Assembly (NCBI RefSeq): GCF_000478275.1
Contig: NZ_ASJB01000030.1
Span: 1 to 64,000 of the forward strand
From: Amycolatopsis orientalis DSM 40040 = KCTC 9412
GTDB lineage: Bacteria; Actinomycetota; Actinomycetes; Mycobacteriales; Pseudonocardiaceae
Direction: 5' to 3'
Length of the DNA: 64,000 bases
Below, one piece after another: positions 1 through 7,585 of this stretch. Made by a program: the position numbers and the translations under genes. The notes beneath the pieces are model-generated. The model was not told where the DNA came from. It saw nothing but the letters and a program-made list of their open reading frames with translations, and did not search any database. Each line of letters opens with the position of its first letter. Positions within the stretch are counted from its first letter, which is position 1.

Positions 1-761
1 TGGTCGGGGCAGGCGATCGCGAGGTCGAGCAGGTCGACCCAGGCGTCGCCGAGGCGTTCGGGTTTGGTGCGCAGGTCGGCTTGGCCGAATTCGTCGACCG
101 GGCGGGGTGACGCGTACGCCTCCAGGGCGGCGGCGGTGCGGGCACCGGCTTCGTCGTCGAGGAGGCCGTTGAGTTTCCAGAAGCCGTCTTTGCGGCGTTC
201 CAGAGTGAGTTCCCGGCGGGGCTGTTTGGGTTCGGGTTCTTTCGGCTCGGCGCCGTCGGGGTCGAGCCAGCCGAGTAGGTTCTGTTCGGCTCTGGCCAGT
301 TGCTGGGGACCGGCGTGCCGGGCCAGCTCGGCCAGGATCTTCTCCGCGCTCTCCCGGTCCTCTGCCGACGTATCGAGCGGCAGGCTCGCCAGGAAGTTCA
401 GGATCTGCTGGATCCGTTCGTCCCCGACCGCCCCCTCCGCGGCCGCAGCCGCCGTCGCGGGCGCCAACGCCGGAAGCTCCGTCCCATCCAAAGCCCGGGT
501 CGGATTCAGCGCGATCGCACGATTCACCACCGGACGCGCCTCACCAAACGACAGTCCGGCCACGTCAGCGAACCATTTGATCGTCGACCCGTACCCGTAC
601 AAGTCTTTCGCCCCGCGAGACTCGATCTCCGCCAGATACCGCCCCAGTCCGGCGGTAGCGACCCGGATCACCTGCAGGAACTGCTGCACACCATGAGCAA
701 GCTCCAGCTTGCCGGCGCGCCACAGCTCCTGCGGCAACTCGGGAAGGATCGTCTCGGACAC
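1..761 (-). CDS. DUF222 / 13E12-repeat HNH endonuclease family protein, C-terminus cut by window edge
   Basis: Reading leftward from a GTG at 761 gives 253 open residues that run off the window. They match the DUF222 N-terminal region of the actinobacterial 13E12-repeat family: a helical start (ETILPELPQELWRAG), SRGAKDLYGYGS, the stretch RRELTLERRKDGFWKLNG and LLDDEAGARTAAALEAYASP. The HNH nuclease motif of this family lies in the C-terminal part, which is outside the window, so catalytic competence cannot be judged. These proteins are common, multi-copy and often linked to DNA damage responses. A LexA-type palindrome 23 bases upstream of the start supports SOS control. Family assignment is secure; function in the cell is not established. 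Confidence 0.88.
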   Translation of the reverse strand, partial: MSETILPELPQELWRAGKLELAHGVQQFLQVIRVATAGLGRYLAEIESRGAKDLYGYGSTIKWFADVAGLSFGEARPVVNRAIALNPTRALDGTELPALAPATAAAAAEGAVGDERIQQILNFLASLPLDTSAEDRESAEKILAELARHAGPQQLARAEQNLLGWLDPDGAEPKEPEPKQPRRELTLERRKDGFWKLNGLLDDEAGARTAAALEAYASPRPVDEFGQADLRTKPERLGDAWVDLLDLAIACPD

Positions 762-783
762 ACCCCAAGAATACCAAACCAAC

Positions 784-799
784 TCGAACACGTGTTCGC
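784..799. promoter_or_regulatory. LexA (SOS) box upstream of the DUF222 gene
   Basis: TCGAAC-ACGT-GTTCGC matches the actinobacterial LexA consensus TCGAAC-N4-GTTCGA at all but the last base; positions 785-798 form a perfect 14-bp palindrome. It sits just upstream of the GTG start at 761, where a repressor would cover the promoter. Confidence 0.75.
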
Positions 800-857
800 A
801 TCTTTAATGAAATCAGGGAAATGCCCCAAAAGGGTGACGCTAACCACAAGAAATCCC

Positions 858-894
858 AAGGCGTCCAGACTAAAGAACCCGCGAAGGACGCCTT
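858..894 (-). terminator. Inverted repeat downstream of tetR
   Basis: Nine-base perfect arms (858-866 and 886-894, AAGGCGTCC / GGACGCCTT) are separated by 19 bases. It lies between the end of the TetR gene and the promoter of the DUF222 gene, both leftward, so it could end tetR transcription. There is no U-tract, as is usual in this clade; a regulatory role is equally possible. Confidence 0.4.
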
Positions 895-943
895 CACCCC
901 ACATCCGCTAGCAAAGGGCCGCCCAGCCCAACACAAAGGGACC

Positions 944-1567
944 TCAGCCCCCACCCGCCAACCGCTCCAACAACGCCCCGGCATTCCCCATCAGCGCCTC
1001 CCCCGCACTTTCCTCCCCCGCAAGATGCCGAAGCAACGCCTGCTGAAACAACCCATCGAAAGCCGCATAAGCAAGCTGACGCGACACCAACGGCGGCTCA
1101 CCCACGAATTCCGCATAACGCTCGACGACACGCCAGATCATCGCTTCCCGCTGCGTGTCGATTTCGAGCACGTCGGCGCGGAACGCCGCCTCGAAAAGGC
1201 TCTGGTTCCGCAGGTCGTACCACAGCCGGTGCATCACCGCGTCGGCCCGCAAGGTGCCCGCCATCGCGGCACCGAAACCCTGCTTCAGCTCCTCGGCCGA
1301 CCGCGCGGCCGCCACGGCGTCGTCGTAGCGGGTCACACAGACTTCTTCGAATTTGCGGACGGCGTAGGTCAGCAGCTCCACCTTGTCGGTGAAGTAATAG
1401 TGCAGCACCCCATGGGAGAAATTCGACTTCTGGGCGATCTCCCGCAGGCTCGTCCTGGCGTACCCCAGCTCGGACAGCGCCTGCAGCGCCGACTCCGCCA
1501 GTTCCGCCCGGCGCTGGGCGAACTTGTCCACGCTCCGGCGTGCGATCCGCTCGCTCGTCTCGGTCAC
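944..1567 (-). CDS. TetR-family transcriptional regulator
   Basis: This is a 207-residue TetR repressor with the helix-turn-helix at the N-terminus: TSLREIAQKSNFSHGVLHYY followed by FTDKVELL, then a helical ligand-binding domain with no recognisable ligand signature. The GTG at 1567 was chosen because it gives the usual short lead-in (VTETSERIARRSVD); an upstream start at 1615 would add 16 residues. It is divergent from the SDR operon, and the gap holds a perfect tandem repeat that is a plausible binding site, so it probably represses that operon and itself. The C-terminal half is too variable to predict the inducer, though the neighbours suggest an acyl-CoA or related lipid. Confidence 0.88.
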   Translation of the reverse strand: MTETSERIARRSVDKFAQRRAELAESALQALSELGYARTSLREIAQKSNFSHGVLHYYFTDKVELLTYAVRKFEEVCVTRYDDAVAAARSAEELKQGFGAAMAGTLRADAVMHRLWYDLRNQSLFEAAFRADVLEIDTQREAMIWRVVERYAEFVGEPPLVSRQLAYAAFDGLFQQALLRHLAGEESAGEALMGNAGALLERLAGGG

Positions 1568-1630
1568 CACGAGTTCCTGTCCGGTCCGGGAGTCCGCGCC
1601 AGCCGCGGGTCCCACAGTCTAGCGTCGCCT

Positions 1631-1673
1631 AAATCTTGACGACTGTCCAAGAAAATCTTGACGACTGTCCAAG
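1631..1673. promoter_or_regulatory. Tandem 21-bp direct repeat, likely TetR operator
   Basis: A 21-base unit starting AAATCTTGACGACTG occurs twice without mismatch (1631-1651 and 1653-1673), a period of 22 bp or two helical turns. Each copy contains CTTG...CAAG half-sites in inverted orientation. It lies between the divergent tetR and SDR genes, where a TetR dimer pair would bind. Confidence 0.6.
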
Positions 1674-1731
1674 GGTGGCTCAAGATGTGACCCACACCGC
1701 AACCGCGGACCGTCTCAAGGAGGAGAAGTCC

Positions 1732-2535
1732 ATGGGTTCGTACGACCTTTCGGGCCGAAAAGCCCTGGTCACGGGTGGAGCACAAGGTCTGGGAGCCGGT
1801 ATGGCCGAAGCGCTCGCCCTGGCAGGCGCCTCGGTGATCATCGGCGACGTCCAAGAGGATCTCGGGCGTGCCACGGCCGACCAGATCGAGCAGAACGGCG
1901 CCACCGCGGGCTTCGTCCGGCTGGACGTCACCGACGAGCGGAGCTGGGAACAGGCGGTCACCGCGGTCATCGGCGAACTCGGCGGGCTCGACATCGTGGT
2001 GAACAACGCCGGTGTCGAGATCACCGGGCTCGTCGCCGATCTGGACCCCGCCGACGTCCGCAAGATGCTCGACGTCAACGTCCTGGGTACCGCGCTCGGC
2101 CTGAAGCACGCCTTCCGCGCGATGCGGCCCGGCGGCCCCGCGGGTGCCGGTGGCGCGGTCGTGAACATCGCCTCGGTCGCCGCGACCATCGCCTTCCCCG
2201 GTATCGCGGGTTATTCGGCGACGAAGTCGGCTGTCGACCGGCTCACCAGAGTGGCCGCGATGGAGGCCGGGAAACTCGGCTACGGCGTCCGCGTCAACTG
2301 CGTCTATCCCGGCCTAGTACCCACCCGGATGGGCAACCAGCTCGCACAGGACGTCGTCGAGGTCGGGTTGTTCCCCAGCGTCGAGGAGGCCATCGGCGCC
2401 GTCATCGGGCAGACCCCGGCCGGGAGGCTCGGCGAGGTCTCGGACATGGCCGACGCCGTCGTGTTCCTCGCGTCCGACGCGGCGCGTTTCATCACCGGGG
2501 CCGGGCTCCCGGTCGACGGCGGCATGGGCATGTGA
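1732..2535 (+). CDS. Short-chain dehydrogenase/reductase (SDR)
   Basis: This is a 267-residue classical SDR oxidoreductase of 3-oxoacyl-ACP reductase / hydroxysteroid dehydrogenase type. It has the nucleotide loop GGAQGLGAG near residue 15, NNAG in the central sheet, the catalytic Ser in NIASVA, YSATK carrying the catalytic Tyr and Lys, and the C-terminal GAGLPVDGGMGM. ATG 1732 was chosen because AAGGAGGAG precedes it at ribosome-binding distance; upstream in-frame codons add an unrelated tail. It is the first gene of a rightward operon with an NADP-binding saccharopine-dehydrogenase-like protein and an acyl-CoA ligase. It probably interconverts a hydroxyl and a keto group on the pathway intermediate; the substrate is unknown. 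Confidence 0.92.
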   Translation: MGSYDLSGRKALVTGGAQGLGAGMAEALALAGASVIIGDVQEDLGRATADQIEQNGATAGFVRLDVTDERSWEQAVTAVIGELGGLDIVVNNAGVEITGLVADLDPADVRKMLDVNVLGTALGLKHAFRAMRPGGPAGAGGAVVNIASVAATIAFPGIAGYSATKSAVDRLTRVAAMEAGKLGYGVRVNCVYPGLVPTRMGNQLAQDVVEVGLFPSVEEAIGAVIGQTPAGRLGEVSDMADAVVFLASDAARFITGAGLPVDGGMGM

Positions 2536-2561
2536 CCTCGTCCGATACGAAAGGAATCCCC

Positions 2562-3689
2562 ATGAGCAGCCCCAAACCTGTCGTGGTCTACGGCGCCTCC
2601 GGCTACACCGGACGGCTGATCTGCGAATACCTGCGCGAGTACAACGTCCCGTTCGTCGCCGCCGGCCGCGACAAGGCACGTCTGCAGGAGGCCATCGAGC
2701 ACGTTCCCGGTCTCGACACCGTCGAGCACGAGGTCGTCGAGGTCTCGCACGACGTCGAAGCGCTCACCGAACTCTTCCGCGACGCCAAGGTCGTGTGCAA
2801 CACCGTCGGCCCGTTCAGCGAATACGGCCACGAAGTCGTCGAAGCCTGCCTGCGCACCGGAACGCATTACCTCGACACCACCGGCGAACAGGACTGGCTC
2901 ATCGCCGCCGAGGAACGTTACGGCGCGCAGATGGCGGAGAAGGGCCTTCTGCTCTCCCCCGGTATCGCGCAGATGTACACCACCGGCGAGATCGCGGCGA
3001 ATCTGTGCCTGGAGACCCCCGGACTGGACACTTTGGACATTCTGGTGTTCTGGAAGGGTTATCCCACGGTCGCTTCCACGAAGACCATCCTGGTCAACGC
3101 CGCGCTGTCCGCCGCGTACTACCTCGAACAGAACGAGTACCGGCCCTGGCCCGCCGACGGCGGACTGCAGGACGTCACCGTGCCCGGTCATCACGAAACC
3201 GGTCTGGCCCTGCCCTGGGGCGGGACGTCGCATCCGGTCTGGTTCAAGAACGACGCCAGGGTGGCCAACGTCAAGGCCGTCGGCGGCGTCTTCGACCGCG
3301 CGCTCATGCAGGGCGTGCCGCAGATCGTCGCGGCCGTGCTGGAACAGGTGAAAGACCTGCCACTGGAGGAAAAACTCCGCGTACTGGCGGAACAGGCGGC
3401 CGCGGTGCGCGACGAGATGCCTCCACGGGAGAACCAGCGGCTCAACACCTCGCTGGATTCGGTGCACGCCTCGGGTCCATTGGGCCGCGCGCAATGCGTC
3501 ATCCACGGCACCTGCAACTACAAGCAGACCGGGCTCATGCAGGCTTACGGCGCCTACTCGCTGCTGCGGCAGCCACCGAAGCGGGTCGGCTTCGCCTCCG
3601 GCTGCCAGGCGTTCGGGCACCGGGACCTGCTCGGCGTCCTGCGTGCCTTCGGACTGGTTTCGAATCCGGTCATGACCGTCCACAGCTGA
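2562..3689 (+). CDS. Saccharopine-dehydrogenase-like NAD(P)-binding oxidoreductase
   Basis: This 375-residue protein starts with a Rossmann loop VVVYGASGYTGRLICEYL, followed by VPFVAAGRDKARLQ, the signature of the saccharopine dehydrogenase NADP-binding domain, also used by trans-acting enoyl reductases. The downstream catalytic half (CNTVGPFSEYGHEVVEACL, GTHYLDTTGEQDW) is typical of that superfamily. ATG 2562 follows GAAAGGA and was preferred over a GTG at 2532 that overlaps the SDR stop. Its place between an SDR and an acyl-CoA ligase argues for a role in lipid or polyketide-like catabolism rather than lysine metabolism. The precise reaction cannot be read from the sequence. Confidence 0.85.
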   Translation: MSSPKPVVVYGASGYTGRLICEYLREYNVPFVAAGRDKARLQEAIEHVPGLDTVEHEVVEVSHDVEALTELFRDAKVVCNTVGPFSEYGHEVVEACLRTGTHYLDTTGEQDWLIAAEERYGAQMAEKGLLLSPGIAQMYTTGEIAANLCLETPGLDTLDILVFWKGYPTVASTKTILVNAALSAAYYLEQNEYRPWPADGGLQDVTVPGHHETGLALPWGGTSHPVWFKNDARVANVKAVGGVFDRALMQGVPQIVAAVLEQVKDLPLEEKLRVLAEQAAAVRDEMPPRENQRLNTSLDSVHASGPLGRAQCVIHGTCNYKQTGLMQAYGAYSLLRQPPKRVGFASGCQAFGHRDLLGVLRAFGLVSNPVMTVHS

Positions 3690-3705
3690 CCGGAAGGACG
3701 AGCGC

Positions 3706-5259
3706 GTGCGACTGACCGACTATCTCGACAAAGGCGCTTCACTCGATCCGGCGGCGCCCTGCCTCACCATGGGCGGCGAGTCCCTCAGCTACGGCGATGT
3801 GCGGGAACTGTCGTGGCGGGTGGGGCGGGCGCTGGCCAGGTCCGGCGTCCGGCCGGGCGACAAGGTGGCGATCCTGTCCGGGAACGATCCGCTGTCGTTC
3901 GGCTGTGTGTTCGGTATCGGCCGGGCCGGTGCCGTGTGGTGCCCGGTCAACCCGCGCAACGAGGCGGCCGAGAACAGGGAACTGCTCGGCCTGTTCGACT
4001 GCACCTGCCTTCTGGTGCAGGAATCCTTCGCACCGCTCGTCTCCCGGATCCTTCCCGGACTGCCGGAACTGACCACCGTCGTCTGCCTCGACGGCTCGAT
4101 GCCCGGCGCCGTCCCGTTCCCCGACTGGCTCGACGGTGACGGCACCGGGCCGTGGGAGGCAGCCCCGCCGGACGACCTGGTCATGCTCGTCGGCACCGGC
4201 GGCACCACCGGCCGCCCCAAGGCAGTGATGCTCAGCGGGACCAACATCGAGACGATGACCGCGCTCACCCTGATGAGCTACCCGTTCACCGGGCGGCCGC
4301 GCTACCTGGCGCTCGCGCCGCTGACCCACGCGGCGGGGGTGCTCTGCTTCCCGGTCCTGTCGCTCGGCGGCGAGATCGTGGTCATGCCCTCGCCAGACCT
4401 CGGCGCCTTCCTCGCCGAGGTGGAGAACCGTCGGATCACGCACACCTTCCTGCCGCCGACGCTGATCTACCTCCTGCTCGACGATCCCGCGCTGGCGGGC
4501 AGCGATCTGTCGTCCCTGCAATGCCTTTGGTACGGCGCCGCGCCGATGTCCGCCGCCAAACTCGCCGAGGCGATCACCCGGATCGGCCCGGTCTTCGGGC
4601 AGTTGTTCGGGCAGAGCGAAGCCCCCATGATGATCTCCACGCTCGCTCCCGCCGACCACGTCCACCCCGACGGTTCCCTCGCCCGCGAACGGTTCACCTC
4701 GGCGGGCAGGCCGACACCGCTCACCCAGGTCGCGATCATGTCCGGTACGGGCGAACTGCTCCCGCCCGGCGAACGCGGTGAGATCGTCGTCCGCGGTTCG
4801 CTGGTGATGCTCGGCTACTACAAGAACCCGGACGAGACGGCGGCGGCCGGCGCGCACGGCTGGCATCACACCGGCGACATCGGCTATCTCGACGAGGATC
4901 ACTACCTCTACATCGTCGACCGCGCCAAGGACATGATCATCACCGGCGGTTTCAACGTCTACTCGGCCGAAGTCGAGCAGGCCCTCCTGGCCCATGCCGC
5001 GGTGCGGGACTGCGCCGTGATCGGCCTGCCGCACGAGAAATGGGGCGAGCAGATCACCGCCGTCGTCCAGCTCCACGCCGGGAAGACGGCGACCGACGAC
5101 GAACTCCGCGCGGCGGTCAAGGAACGGCTGGGCGGCGTCAAGACCCCCAAGGAGATCCTGATCTGGCCCGACCTGCCCCGGTCCAAGATCGGCAAGGTGC
5201 TCAAGACCGAGATCCGGAAGGCCTTGCTGCCCGCTCCCCAGCACACCGACGGCGGCTAG
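3706..5259 (+). CDS. Acyl-CoA synthetase (AMP-dependent ligase)
   Basis: This 517-residue ANL-superfamily enzyme activates a carboxylic acid with ATP and then CoA. The P-loop-like motif GTGGTTGRPKAVMLSG, the acyl-binding/ATP motif YGAAPMS with GQLFGQSEAPM, the hinge region HHTGDIGYLDEDHYLYIVDR with DMIITGGFNVYSAEVE, and the C-terminal catalytic lysine in PRSKIGKVLKTEIRK are all present. The GTG start at 3706 is 16 bases after the previous stop, after GGAAGGACGAG. It completes a three-gene operon that probably feeds a CoA thioester into the acyl-CoA dehydrogenase and CoA transferase encoded nearby. Chain length or aromatic specificity is not predictable from these motifs. Confidence 0.93.
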   Translation: MRLTDYLDKGASLDPAAPCLTMGGESLSYGDVRELSWRVGRALARSGVRPGDKVAILSGNDPLSFGCVFGIGRAGAVWCPVNPRNEAAENRELLGLFDCTCLLVQESFAPLVSRILPGLPELTTVVCLDGSMPGAVPFPDWLDGDGTGPWEAAPPDDLVMLVGTGGTTGRPKAVMLSGTNIETMTALTLMSYPFTGRPRYLALAPLTHAAGVLCFPVLSLGGEIVVMPSPDLGAFLAEVENRRITHTFLPPTLIYLLLDDPALAGSDLSSLQCLWYGAAPMSAAKLAEAITRIGPVFGQLFGQSEAPMMISTLAPADHVHPDGSLARERFTSAGRPTPLTQVAIMSGTGELLPPGERGEIVVRGSLVMLGYYKNPDETAAAGAHGWHHTGDIGYLDEDHYLYIVDRAKDMIITGGFNVYSAEVEQALLAHAAVRDCAVIGLPHEKWGEQITAVVQLHAGKTATDDELRAAVKERLGGVKTPKEILIWPDLPRSKIGKVLKTEIRKALLPAPQHTDGG

Positions 5260-5446
5260 GGCCGTCCGAAAACCGGTGGAACGGCGCCGCCGCGCGCCGT
5301 TACCCTGCTGCCCGACCGAGTCGTCCAGGCAAGGACGTGCCGTTGTACACCCTGTGAGACCTCCTGAGCACTGAATCGTCGCGCGCCGCGCTTTCGCGTC
5401 GCGCTTCCTTTTGCTGTGGACTTCTCACTGGAACGGGTGTACTTCC

Positions 5447-6001
5447 ATGCTCGAAAACTGGGTGGTCATGCCCACCCGCCTCCCGCTCGTCGTCCGCCGG
5501 TGCCACACCTGCGCGTGCGAGCGCTTCCGGCCGAACGGCAGATTCCGGGTCAACGCGAATCACAAGCTCCTCGACGCCTGGCTCCTCGTGCTCTGCACCG
5601 GGTGCGGGGAAACCGCGAAACTCACGATCCTGGAGCGGGTGAACGTGCGCTCCATCCCGCCTGAGTTGCTGGACCGGTTGCAGGACAACGATCCCGGCCT
5701 GGCGGCCGAGCTGCTCGAGGATCCGGTCGTGCGGCACCGGAATCACATCGCTCTCGACTGGGACGGTGCCTGGCGCCTCGACACCGGCGGATCGGATCAC
5801 CCCGGCCGCGGGGTGCTCGACGTTTCGGTCCGTTTCGCGGCCCGGATCCCCGTGCGGCCGGTGCGGCTGATCGCCGAAGGCTGCGGTCTTTCGCGGGCCG
5901 AGGTCGAAAGACTGATCACGGACGGAAAGGTGGTGGCGGCGGTCCGGCTGAGCGGCAAGCTCTCCGACGACTTCACCTTCACGCTCAAACTCGAGACCTA
6001 G
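5447..6001 (+). CDS. DUF1062-family protein
   Basis: This roughly 184-residue protein matches the DUF1062 pattern: a zinc-ribbon-like start RRCHTCACERFRPNGRFRVN with a later LCTGCGE supplying the second cysteine pair, then ANHKLLDAWLLVLC and ERVNVRSIPPELL. The C-terminal part (LIAEGCGLSRAEVERLITDG) resembles a short S4-like helical segment. Function is unknown; a nucleic-acid or translation link is only suggested by those two elements. ATG 5447 or ATG 5468 could be the start. The stop codon shares two bases with that of the converging aldehyde dehydrogenase gene. Confidence 0.75.
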   Translation: MLENWVVMPTRLPLVVRRCHTCACERFRPNGRFRVNANHKLLDAWLLVLCTGCGETAKLTILERVNVRSIPPELLDRLQDNDPGLAAELLEDPVVRHRNHIALDWDGAWRLDTGGSDHPGRGVLDVSVRFAARIPVRPVRLIAEGCGLSRAEVERLITDGKVVAAVRLSGKLSDDFTFTLKLET

Positions 6002-7572
6002 CGGATACGGAGGCGCCGCATGAGCTTGAGCCCGGACAGCATCCCTTCGACGTACTTCTCGTAGGTCTGCCCGCCACGGGGACCCATGACCTGTTTCTTG
6101 AGCACCGCCACGTTCTTGACGTCGGTGTACTTGAGCAGGCCCTGGTCCCCGTGGCGGGCGCCGACGCCCGAGTTCTTGACGCCGCCGGACGGTGTGCCTT
6201 TGGCGGCGTAGGCGGTCGCCAGGATGTCGTTGATGTTGACGTTGCCGGATTCGATCCGCGAGGCCACGGCACGCGCGGCGGTGACGTCGCCACCCCAGAC
6301 CGAGGCGTTGAGGCCGTACTCGGTGTCGTTGGCGAACGCGACGGCCTCGTCGACCGTACGGTACTTGTGCAGTGCGACAACGGGTCCGAAGGTTTCGGTG
6401 ACACCGCAGAGCATGTCCTTCGTGACGCCTTCGAGGATCGTCGGTTCGAAGAACGCCGGGCCGAGGTCGGGCCGGGGCTTCCCTCCACAGAGGACGGTGG
6501 CCCCCTTCGCGACGGCGTCGTCGACGTGCGCCTTGACGCGGCCCATGTGGTCGGTGGACACGAGAGAGCCCATGTCGGGCCCGAAGTCGTAGGCGGCGCG
6601 GACGTCGAGCGCCTTGGTCTTGGCCACATACGCGTTCTTGAACTCGTCGTAGCGGGATTCCGGCAGATAGATCCGTTCGATGTGCATGCAGATCTGCCCG
6701 GTGTTGCCGAAAGCACCGAAGATCGCGCCCTGCACGGTTTCGTCCAGATCGGCGTCGTCGAGGACGATCATCGGGTTCTTGCCGCCGAGTTCGAGGCAGC
6801 AGCCGATGAGGTTCCGGCCTGCCCGCTCGCCGATCACCCGGCCGGTGGCGGTGGATCCGGTGAACATAACGTAGTTCGCCTGGTCGATCAGCGTGGGCCC
6901 GACGTCCGGGCCTTCGCCGCATACGACCTGGAACAGGCCCTTGGGCAGCCCGGCCTCCTCCAGCATCTCGACTCCGTAGAGGGGCGAGAGCGCCGTCTTG
7001 TTGTCCGGCTTCAGGACGACCGCGTTCCCGGCCATCAACGCCGGCACGGCGTCGGAAATGCCGGTGGCGAACGGGAAGTTCCACGGCGCGATGATGCCGA
7101 CGACGCCCTTGGGCTGCCGGACCTCGGTCGAGGTCGTCAGGAACGGGACCGGCCCGCCGCGTTTGACCGGGGCCAGCAGCTTGGCCGCCCGCGTGAGGTA
7201 ATGGCTCATCACCATCGCCGGGTCGCAGGTCTCCTCGATCGCCATCCGGCGGTTCTTGCCGCTCTCGACCTGGATGAGGTCGGTGACGATCCGCGCGCGG
7301 TCGACGAAGAGCGCGTGCGCCCGTTTGAAAACCTCCAGCCGCCGCTTCAGCGGGGTGGCGGCCCACCGCTCCTGCGCGGCGCGCGCGACGGTGAAGGCCT
7401 GCTCGATGTCGGCGGGTGTCGACTGGGGCAGCTCGACGAGCACGTCGCCGGTGTAGACCTCGGTGAGCTTCCAGGTGGCGCCGGACGAGCCCGGCACTCT
7501 GGCGACGAGGCGCCGCAGGAACGCGTCGGTCACCGACGCCGGACGGGTGAGCGCGAGCGGAGTGACGGTCAT
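5998..7572 (-). CDS. NAD(P)-dependent aldehyde dehydrogenase (succinate-semialdehyde-dehydrogenase-like)
   Basis: This 524-residue enzyme oxidises an aldehyde to the acid. PWNF with Asn165, ELGGKNP with the general base Glu261 and GNTGQICMHIER with catalytic Cys295 are all in place, as is FTGST in the cofactor fold. The length and the succinate-semialdehyde-like motif set fit the ALDH9/SSADH branch, but substrate assignments in this family are unreliable. It begins 13 bases after the GMC oxidoreductase stop on the same strand, so the pair could oxidise an alcohol to an aldehyde and then to a carboxylate, which the acyl-CoA ligase could activate. Confidence 0.92.
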   Translation of the reverse strand: MTVTPLALTRPASVTDAFLRRLVARVPGSSGATWKLTEVYTGDVLVELPQSTPADIEQAFTVARAAQERWAATPLKRRLEVFKRAHALFVDRARIVTDLIQVESGKNRRMAIEETCDPAMVMSHYLTRAAKLLAPVKRGGPVPFLTTSTEVRQPKGVVGIIAPWNFPFATGISDAVPALMAGNAVVLKPDNKTALSPLYGVEMLEEAGLPKGLFQVVCGEGPDVGPTLIDQANYVMFTGSTATGRVIGERAGRNLIGCCLELGGKNPMIVLDDADLDETVQGAIFGAFGNTGQICMHIERIYLPESRYDEFKNAYVAKTKALDVRAAYDFGPDMGSLVSTDHMGRVKAHVDDAVAKGATVLCGGKPRPDLGPAFFEPTILEGVTKDMLCGVTETFGPVVALHKYRTVDEAVAFANDTEYGLNASVWGGDVTAARAVASRIESGNVNINDILATAYAAKGTPSGGVKNSGVGARHGDQGLLKYTDVKNVAVLKKQVMGPRGGQTYEKYVEGMLSGLKLMRRLRIR

Positions 7573-7585
7573 GGCCCTCTTTCCG

